Shown in pieces: positions 7,151 through 11,864 of a stretch of DNA of 11,864 nt. The notes below the pieces were generated by a model. The model saw only the letters and a program-made list of their open reading frames with translations. It had not been told where the DNA came from and searched no databases. A program made the translations under genes and the position numbers. Every line of letters begins with the position of its first letter. Within the stretch, counting starts at the first letter, position 1. Source of the DNA: CAYLZN01 sp964387935 (GTDB lineage: Bacteria > Acidobacteriota > Vicinamibacteria > Vicinamibacterales > JAFNAJ01); contig CAYLZN010000173.1 of assembly GCA_964387935.1 (NCBI GenBank), positions 1 through 11,864 on the forward strand. The letters run 5' to 3'.

Positions 7151-7908
7151 AGGTCGACATCGTCACCATCTTCCCGCGCATGGTGGAGGCGGGACTGGCG
7201 GAGGGCCTGCTGGCGAGGGCTCGCGACAAGGGCGTGCTCGACACCCAGGTGCACGACCTGCGGACCTTCACCACGGATCGGCACCACGTGGTGGACGATG
7301 CGCCGTTCGGCGGCGGACCGGGCATGGTCATGAAGCCCGAGCCGTTCTTCGCGGCCATGGACTGGTTGCGGGAACACCGGGGCGTGCCGAGCGCAGTCGT
7401 GCTGCCGTCGCCGCAAGGCACGTCGCTGACCCACGACGTGGCGATGCGACTGGCGAGGGAATCGCACCTCGTGCTCCTCTGTGGGCGCTACGAGGGGATC
7501 GACGAGCGGGTGCGGGAGGGGCTGGCCACCGAGGAGATCTCGATCGGCGACTACGTCGTGTCGGGAGGCGAACTGCCGGCGCTCGTCGTGGTCGACGCGG
7601 TCACGCGCCTGTTGCCCGGGGCGGTGGGCGACCCGGATTCGGTGGTGGCTGACTCCTTCGTGCGGGGGCTGCTGGACCACCCGCACTACACGAGGCCGGC
7701 CGAGTACCGCGGACGGCGGGTGCCCGACGTGCTGCTGTCCGGGCACCACGCGCAGGTCCGTGCCTGGCGGCTTCGCGAGGCGCTCGGTCGCACGTGGCGA
7801 CGTCGGCCGGAGCTGGTGGACGAGGCCCGGCTGACCACCGAGGAACGGCAGTTGTTGGACGAGATCAGGCACGACCTGACACGGGAGCAGAACGATGAAC
7901 GTCATTGA
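7147..7908 (+). CDS. trmD: tRNA (guanine-N1)-methyltransferase TrmD
   Basis: Methylates G37 next to the anticodon using S-adenosylmethionine, preventing +1 frameshifting. The 253-residue product is a standard SPOUT enzyme. It has KVDIVTIFP at the start, FGGGPGMVMKPEP (54-66), LPSPQG (86-91), LLCGRYEGIDERV (110-122) and SIGDYVVSGGELPALVVVDA (132-151), which together form the knotted cofactor site. R154 and D169 match the catalytic Arg and Asp known in the E. coli enzyme. LLDHPHYTRP (175-184) and VLLSGHHAQV (195-204) follow. GTG at 7147 is the only start that gives the family N-terminus; it overlaps the rimM stop (GTGA). The last 14 nt overlap rplS. Confidence 0.97.
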   Translation: MKVDIVTIFPRMVEAGLAEGLLARARDKGVLDTQVHDLRTFTTDRHHVVDDAPFGGGPGMVMKPEPFFAAMDWLREHRGVPSAVVLPSPQGTSLTHDVAMRLARESHLVLLCGRYEGIDERVREGLATEEISIGDYVVSGGELPALVVVDAVTRLLPGAVGDPDSVVADSFVRGLLDHPHYTRPAEYRGRRVPDVLLSGHHAQVRAWRLREALGRTWRRRPELVDEARLTTEERQLLDEIRHDLTREQNDERH

Positions 7909-8257
7909 TCATGTCGAGCGGGAGCAGATGGCCGCGCGTCCCGCCCTGAAGTCCGGGGAGACCGTCCGCGTGCACGTCAAGGTGCGCGAAGGCGACAAGG
8001 AACGCATCCAGGTGTTCGAAGGCATCGTGATCGCCATGCATCGCGCAGGCGCCCGCTCCACCTTCACGGTGCGCAAGGTCTCCTTCGGCCAGGGGGTCGA
8101 GCGCATCTTTCCCCTCCATTCGCCCGTCATCGACAAGATCGAGGTCGTGCGAGCGGCGCGCGTGCGCCGCGCGAAGCTCTACTTCCTGCGCGCGCTCAAG
8201 GGCAAGGCCGCCCGCATGAAGGAGCGGCGCAAGACCACCCAGCCGACAGGCGCCTGA
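7895..8257 (+). CDS. rplS: 50S ribosomal protein L19
   Basis: Located at the 30S-50S interface of the large subunit. The 120-residue product has the L19 features RVHVKVREGDKERIQVFEGI (25-44), FTVRKVSFGQGVERIFPLHS, IDKIEVVR and RRAKLYFLR, with a basic, disordered tail. Length is normal. The ATG at 7895 has GGGAG at 7883-7887, 7 nt upstream, inside the end of trmD; the 14-nt overlap indicates tight co-expression. Confidence 0.97.
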   Translation: MNVIDHVEREQMAARPALKSGETVRVHVKVREGDKERIQVFEGIVIAMHRAGARSTFTVRKVSFGQGVERIFPLHSPVIDKIEVVRAARVRRAKLYFLRALKGKAARMKERRKTTQPTGA

Positions 8258-8268
8258 ACGGTCCGCAC

Positions 8269-8895
8269 ATGTCCCGGCCCACCGCGACGCGCCACCTCGA
8301 GAACCGCTGGCGCCGTCGCGGGTTCCTCCGGGTCGCTGGTGTCGACGAGGTTGGACGGGGGTGTCTCGCGGGGCCCGTCGTGGCCGCCGCCGTCATTCTC
8401 GACCCGGCCCGTCGCGTGCCGGGACTGCGCGATTCCAAGCTCCTGAGCGCCAGCCAGCGCGACCGGCTCCAAGAGCTCATCGTCGAACGCGCCGAGGCCT
8501 GGGCCATCGGCGAAGCGTCCGTCGACGAGATCGATCGGATCAACATCCACAAGGCCTCGCTCGAAGCCATGCGACGCGCAGTCGGTGCGCTGCCGGCCGT
8601 GCCCGACGTCGTCCTGGTCGACGGCTTTCGCATTCCGGGCCTCACCCTGCCGCAGGAGGCCATCGTTCATGGTGACGCCCGCGCGGCCGCCATCGCGGCC
8701 GCGAGCATCATCGCCAAGGTGACCCGCGACCGGATGATGCTCGACCTGCACGCGCTGGACGGCCGCTACGGGTTCGATCGCCACAAGGGATACGCAACCC
8801 CGGAGCACCTCGGAGCCGTCGGGCGCTTCGGGTACTCGCCTTGGCACCGGCGGACGTTTCGTCAGCCGACGCTCTTTGATAGCATCGAACCCTGA
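8269..8895 (+). CDS. rnhB: Ribonuclease HII
   Basis: Cuts the RNA strand of RNA-DNA hybrids, including single ribonucleotides in DNA, using divalent metal ions. The 208-residue product has the type II signature GVDEVGRGCLAGPVV (24-38), DSKLLSASQR (55-64), VLVDGF (115-120), HGDARAAAIAAASIIAKVTRD (134-154) and the C-terminal GFDRHKGYATPEHL (168-181). The acidic catalytic tetrad is D26, E27, D118 and D154. Start ATG 8269 lies 11 nt after the rplS stop with only a weak Shine-Dalgarno-like stretch, consistent with read-through translation. rplS-rnhB is a common gene pair. yraN, often next in other genomes, is not here. Confidence 0.96.
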   Translation: MSRPTATRHLENRWRRRGFLRVAGVDEVGRGCLAGPVVAAAVILDPARRVPGLRDSKLLSASQRDRLQELIVERAEAWAIGEASVDEIDRINIHKASLEAMRRAVGALPAVPDVVLVDGFRIPGLTLPQEAIVHGDARAAAIAAASIIAKVTRDRMMLDLHALDGRYGFDRHKGYATPEHLGAVGRFGYSPWHRRTFRQPTLFDSIEP

Positions 8896-8922
8896 GCCCC
8901 GCGGGAGCCCGCACACGCACAC

Positions 8923-10056
8923 GTGACCATCGACCGCCAGGAGGGACTTCGTCGCGCTGACGCGCTGCTGAAGCAGGGACAGATCGAGGCGGCCATCCAG
9001 GAGTACGCGGTGCTCGCGGCAGCCAATCCCTCCGACTGGTTCTCCCTGAATATCCTCGGCGACCTGCACGTGCGCGCCGGACGACCGCGGGAGGCCCTGG
9101 CGTTCTACGCGAAGGTCGCCGACCACTACCTCGTCGAAGGGTTCCACGCGCGGGCCGCAGGGTTCTACAAGAAAATCCTGAAGTTCGCGCCCCACGACGA
9201 GGACGTCCGGATCAAGCTCGCGCGCGCCTCCGCGCAGCAGGGGCTGATCGTGGAGGCGAGAAGCCACCTGCAGGACGTGCTGGCGGCGCGACGCCGGCGG
9301 GGCGACGCCGTCGGTGCGGCGGCGGCCGTGGCGCTCGTCGCCGAACTCGACGACCGCGAACGTCGCGCACGCGCGGCGCCGGCCGACGCTGAACCCCAAG
9401 CCGTGGACGACGAGCCCCGGCCTCACGGACCAGCGACTGGCGCGCTCGAGATGGAGACGGCCGAGAACGCCGCGGCCGAGCCGTCGATCGACGCGAGTCC
9501 CGGCCCAGGCGTCGCCATGGAAGTCGACCTCACGGAACTCGTCGATGCCCTGGCTCTGGCCGGAGCACAGGCCCCGGAGCCGGCCCCCGGCAGCGTCCAG
9601 GAGCCGACTGGTCCGGCACGGGTGTCGCTGGAGGGGACCTTCGCGGCCCTGAGGCAGAGCTCGTCTCCAGGGGCGGCGGACCTCGTCACCCTCGGCCGGA
9701 CATACGTGGGTGCCGGCATGCTCGATGAGGCGGCGGAAGCGCTCGAGGCCGCCGCGCACGACCCGGCGCAGCGGTACGACGCGTCGGTAGCGATGGTGGA
9801 GATCTGCGTCACGCGACGCGACCAGGCCGGGATCATCGAGTGGCTCGAGCGGGCGACCGAGGCCGCTCCGACGCCCGCGAAGCGTGGGGCGGCCCTGTAC
9901 CGCCTCGGCCTTGCGCTGGAGCATGCGGGGGAACCGGCGCGGGCGCTGGCCATCTGGCTCGAGCTCCAGACCCTGGCGCCCGCGTTTCGCGACGTGAGTG
10001 CCCGAATCGCGAGGCTCCAGAGCCCACGGAGTGGAGGTGCCCCATCCGGGTCTTGA
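8923..10056 (+). CDS. Tetratricopeptide-repeat protein of unknown function
   Basis: Not a gene I can name. The 377-residue product has an N-terminal TPR array (about 5-140): units such as GQIEAAIQEYAVLAAANPSD and GRPREALAFYAKVADHYLVE, followed by one in which GFHARAAGFYKKILKFAPHD is readable. A low-complexity Ala/Pro/Glu/Asp linker (about 150-215) follows. A second repeat region (about 240-370) contains GMLDEAAEALEAAAHDP and GEPARALAIWLELQTLAP. No signal peptide or membrane segment is seen, so it is probably a cytoplasmic scaffold. Proteins of this shape are familiar from Acidobacteriota and Myxococcota (recalled, unchecked). The GTG start is the first plausible one after rnhB; GGGAG at 8903-8907 is rather far, 15 nt. 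The end overlaps the next gene at TTGA. Confidence 0.75.
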   Translation: MTIDRQEGLRRADALLKQGQIEAAIQEYAVLAAANPSDWFSLNILGDLHVRAGRPREALAFYAKVADHYLVEGFHARAAGFYKKILKFAPHDEDVRIKLARASAQQGLIVEARSHLQDVLAARRRRGDAVGAAAAVALVAELDDRERRARAAPADAEPQAVDDEPRPHGPATGALEMETAENAAAEPSIDASPGPGVAMEVDLTELVDALALAGAQAPEPAPGSVQEPTGPARVSLEGTFAALRQSSSPGAADLVTLGRTYVGAGMLDEAAEALEAAAHDPAQRYDASVAMVEICVTRRDQAGIIEWLERATEAAPTPAKRGAALYRLGLALEHAGEPARALAIWLELQTLAPAFRDVSARIARLQSPRSGGAPSGS

Positions 10057-10322
10057 GCCGGTTCCTGCTGTTCGTCTACCTGCTCGAGGCGGGTCTGCTC
10101 CTGCTCGTCGTGCCCTGGACCGACTTCTGGGAGCGGAACTTCTTCGTCGAGCAGGTGCCGGGCCTGTCGACGGGACTGCTGAATCCCTTTGTCCGCGGGG
10201 CGATCTCGGGCCTGGGCCTCGTCTGCCTGCTCACCGCGTTCGCTGAACTCCGGGCGATCTGGCAGGCCCGACCGACGGCTGGCACGTCGACCTCCTCGGC
10301 GCCAGGGGACCTGCCCGGATGA
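10053..10322 (+). CDS. Small two-pass inner-membrane protein, uncharacterised
   Basis: The 89-residue product (from TTG) has two clear membrane segments. The first is FLLFVYLLEAGLLLLVVPW near the N-terminus; a polar loop with TDFWERNFF follows, then FVRGAISGLGLVCLLTAF, and a Pro/Ser/Thr-rich cytoplasmic-type tail. No catalytic motif is seen; I do not know its function, though I recall similar short proteins annotated as hypothetical in Acidobacteriota. The TTG start overlaps the TPR stop (TTGA) and sits 15 nt from a strong GGAGGTG (10033-10039). An ATC codon in frame at 10044 would have ideal spacing but is a very rare start. The coding frame is supported by the hydrophobic pattern and by coupling to the TPR gene. 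Confidence 0.65.
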   Translation: MSRFLLFVYLLEAGLLLLVVPWTDFWERNFFVEQVPGLSTGLLNPFVRGAISGLGLVCLLTAFAELRAIWQARPTAGTSTSSAPGDLPG

Positions 10323-10340
10323 GCCTGTCCGGCAGGGAAA

Positions 10341-10417
10341 CGGCTGGGCCATGTCGGAACCCGCCACATCGGCCGATATGACCTGCGTGAGCCGTCAGCC
10401 GTGTGCCGGCTGGGCCA
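10341..10417 (+). repeat. 11-bp direct repeat in the leader of the RodZ-like gene
   Basis: CGGCTGGGCCA occurs at 10341-10351 and again at 10407-10417, in the 105-nt gap between the membrane protein and the RodZ-like gene. The gap otherwise shows no clear promoter. The second copy is the 3' arm of the hairpin at 10396-10412. Confidence 0.4.
10396..10412 (+). other. Perfect 6-bp hairpin next to the ribosome-binding site of the RodZ-like gene
   Basis: CAGCCG (10396-10401) pairs with CGGCTG (10407-10412) across the 5-nt loop TGTGC. The stem ends 6 nt before GGAG (10419-10422). The upstream CGGCTG at 10341-10346 could pair with the same CAGCCG instead, giving two exclusive folds. In GC-rich DNA such stems arise by chance, so function is uncertain. 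Confidence 0.35.
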
Positions 10418-10427
10418 CGGAGCGCAC

Positions 10428-11276
10428 ATGGACTGTGGGGCACGACTGCGCGAGGCCCGGCAGCGTCAAGGCAAGTCGCTGCAGCAACTCGCGGCGACGA
10501 CCAAGATCTCGGCCAGCACGCTCGACGCGCTGGAGAAGGACGACTACAGCCGCCTGCCAAGCGGCCTGTTCGCACGCGCCTTCGTGCGCAGCTACGCATC
10601 CGAGCTCGGACTCGATCCGGAACCGATCGTCGATGCGTTCGTGGCGCGCCACCCTGCGGCCGCCCGGGAGATCCCCGCTGAGAGCGGGAACGAACCCCCG
10701 CCGCCGGCGCGTGTCGTGCGGCTGCTGGCAGCCGCCGCCGGGGCGCTCGTCCTCGGGCTCACGGGCCTGGGCGCGGGTGCCTACTACTACTGGAACCGAC
10801 CGGCCGAGCGTGTTCCTCGAGCGGACGACCGTGTGGTGCCGCCAGCGCCGCCCCCGCGTCCCGAGTTGCCCGCTGCCGCCCCCCTGGCCCCGGGCGCCAC
10901 GCCTGCGGAGACCGGGATCGCCCCGGGCAGCAGCCAGGGTCCTCCGCAGCCGGATGTCGCACCGACCGCCGGCGCCCTCGTCCGGGAGACCGACGACGTG
11001 GTCTCCCTGAACACGCCGCTGCGTCTCGCAATCCACCCGCGTGGCCGGGTCTGGGTTCGGCTGGTCGTGGACGGCGTGCCGCAGTTCGCGCGCGAACTCG
11101 ACGCGGGTGACCGCGAAGAACGTGATGTGCGTGACAACGCCTACCTCGAGGTCGGCAATGCGGCCGCCTTCGACTTCTCCGTGAACAACCAGCCGGGTCG
11201 CGCTCTGGGCGGCGAAGGGCGCGTCGTGCGCACCCGCATCGATCGCCAGACCGTTCAGGCCCTGCTCGCGCGCTGA
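10428..11276 (+). CDS. RodZ-like membrane protein (HTH_25 / transmembrane / DUF4115-type domain)
   Basis: Architecture of RodZ, the protein that links MreB filaments to the wall-synthesis machinery in rod-shaped bacteria; similar proteins can have other roles. In the 282 residues, 4-70 form an Xre-type helix-turn-helix: ARLREARQRQGKSLQQLA, then TTKISASTLDALEKDDYSRL and an FVRSYASELGLDP segment. A single membrane span lies at about 97-121. A Pro/Ala-rich periplasmic linker (about 125-185) leads to a C-terminal beta domain (195-280) with LRLAIHPRGRVWVRLVVDG, ELDAG and AYLEVGNAAAF, typical of DUF4115. The ATG at 10428 has GGAG at 10419-10422, 5 nt upstream, and gives the usual HTH start; a GTG at 10401 in frame falls within the leader hairpin. 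No mreB is nearby, so I leave the symbol blank. Confidence 0.8.
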   Translation: MDCGARLREARQRQGKSLQQLAATTKISASTLDALEKDDYSRLPSGLFARAFVRSYASELGLDPEPIVDAFVARHPAAAREIPAESGNEPPPPARVVRLLAAAAGALVLGLTGLGAGAYYYWNRPAERVPRADDRVVPPAPPPRPELPAAAPLAPGATPAETGIAPGSSQGPPQPDVAPTAGALVRETDDVVSLNTPLRLAIHPRGRVWVRLVVDGVPQFARELDAGDREERDVRDNAYLEVGNAAAFDFSVNNQPGRALGGEGRVVRTRIDRQTVQALLAR

Positions 11277-11291
11277 TCGCGCACGCCCCGA

Positions 11292-11305
11292 CGTCGCATC
11301 CGACG
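11292..11305 (+). other. Short inverted repeat between the RodZ-like gene and the last gene
   Basis: CGTCG (11292-11296) and CGACG (11301-11305) form a 5-bp stem with a CATC loop in the 36-nt gap. No T-run follows, so it is not a standard intrinsic terminator. Confidence 0.2.
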
Positions 11306-11312
11306 GTCTCCC

Positions 11313-11864
11313 TTGGATCTGGTCAGCCGGTCTCCTCTCGTGGATCTCTTCCGGCGTGGCGAGGTGCCCCGCGAGGCGAAGCTGCTGGCCGCCCGTGGCG
11401 TGGTGGCGCCGCGGGCCGTGGACCAGTTGAGCATCCTGGTGCTGCTCTGTCGCGACGCAGACGTCGAGATCGCGAACACGGCCGCCGGGACGCTCACGCT
11501 TCTTCCGCGCGACGCGCTCCAGGCCCTGCTGGCGCGTGCAGACGTGCCGGCGGAGGTTCGGGCGCACTTCGCCGATCTGGGGCTGTCGCCGGCCGTCCGC
11601 GCCCGTGACGACGACAGCCCGCTGTTCGATCCCGGCGCTGACGCCGATCTTGCGGCACTCGAGCGGGAACTCGAGGCCATGTTCGAGACGGCCGAGGGGC
11701 CTGCTGACCCGTCCGCCGACGAGTCCGGCCGGCCACGGTCGATCGCCCTGCTCCCGGTCATCGATCGCCTGAAGCTGGCGATGCGCGGGACGCGCGAGCA
11801 GCGCGGCGTGCTCGTGCGCGACCCGAACCGGCTCGTCTCCACCGCCGTCCTCAGCAGTCCGAAG
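11313..11864 (+). CDS. Helical protein of unknown function, N-terminal part (3' end outside window)
   Basis: An open frame follows the RodZ-like gene and runs off the window; 184 residues are visible. Its first 90 residues are Leu/Ala-rich helices: SPLVDLFRRGEVPREAKLLA, VDQLSILVLLCRDADVEIAN and TAAGTLTLLPRDALQALLAR. This resembles HEAT-like helical pairs. An acidic linker follows (about 105-145), then a second segment, LPVIDRLKLAMRGTREQRG and VLVRDPNRLVSTAVLSSPK. The last part recalls a repeat of the type KLALKGxxExRxxLxRDxNxxVxxAVLxxPK that I associate with hypothetical proteins of Acidobacteriota and Desulfobacterota-like bacteria (unchecked). The start is uncertain: TTG 11313, as given, or GTG 11340. 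Neither has a good ribosome-binding site. Codon use is GC-rich in third positions, as in its neighbours, supporting a real gene. Confidence 0.7.
   Translation, partial: MDLVSRSPLVDLFRRGEVPREAKLLAARGVVAPRAVDQLSILVLLCRDADVEIANTAAGTLTLLPRDALQALLARADVPAEVRAHFADLGLSPAVRARDDDSPLFDPGADADLAALERELEAMFETAEGPADPSADESGRPRSIALLPVIDRLKLAMRGTREQRGVLVRDPNRLVSTAVLSSPK

Noticed and set aside
8896..8912. Terminator or operator at the CCCGCGGG palindrome after rnhB
   Set aside because: Short GC palindromes are frequent at this base composition, there is no T-run, and nothing else marks it.
10319..10381. 20-codon ORF whose ATG overlaps the membrane-protein stop (ATGA)
   Set aside because: Too short, with no recognisable features or good ribosome-binding site; overlap alone is weak support.
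11277..11312. Intrinsic terminator after the RodZ-like gene
   Set aside because: The only stem is 5 bp and no T-run follows.

Overview
The window is a very GC-rich bacterial chromosome segment with almost every base coding and all genes on the + strand. Gene order (SRP GTPases beside the rpsP-khpA-rimM-trmD-rplS-rnhB block), GTG/TTG starts, 4-nt overlaps and the look of the last four proteins suggest an Acidobacteriota-type genome, perhaps Vicinamibacteria. That placement is an inference from recall, not from a search.

Region 1 (1-1559): the C-terminal 200 residues of glycerol-3-phosphate dehydrogenase GpsA, followed by ftsY, the SRP receptor GTPase. Region 2 (1553-4558): a riboflavin block, ribD, ribE (riboflavin synthase alpha chain) and ribBA. 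ribD overlaps the end of ftsY by 7 nt and ribE overlaps ribD by 20 nt. Lumazine synthase (ribH) is not in the window, and no FMN riboswitch is possible directly before ribD. Region 3 (4559-8895): a promoter-like site, then ffh (SRP54), rpsP, khpA, rimM, trmD, rplS and rnhB. This is the classic ribosome and tRNA maturation operon, and four of its junctions overlap. Region 4 (8923-11864): less characterised genes. They are a TPR protein, a two-pass small membrane protein starting at a TTG that overlaps the TPR stop, a RodZ-like HTH/transmembrane/DUF4115-type protein, and a final helical protein of unknown function that runs off the window.

Functionally, FtsY and Ffh form the co-translational membrane-targeting pair and flank the genes that make riboflavin. 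The downstream block supplies ribosomal proteins S16 and L19, the 30S maturation factor RimM, the tRNA m1G37 methyltransferase TrmD, a KH RNA-binding protein and RNase HII. I see no mobile element, CRISPR array, tRNA, rRNA or convincing terminator. I do not see an obvious new biological system. The points most worth a second look are the riboflavin block coupled to ftsY, the Gln at the usual metal-binding His of the RibB domain, the unusual ffh leader, and the uncharacterised genes at the right end. No stretch longer than about 110 bases lacks a gene.
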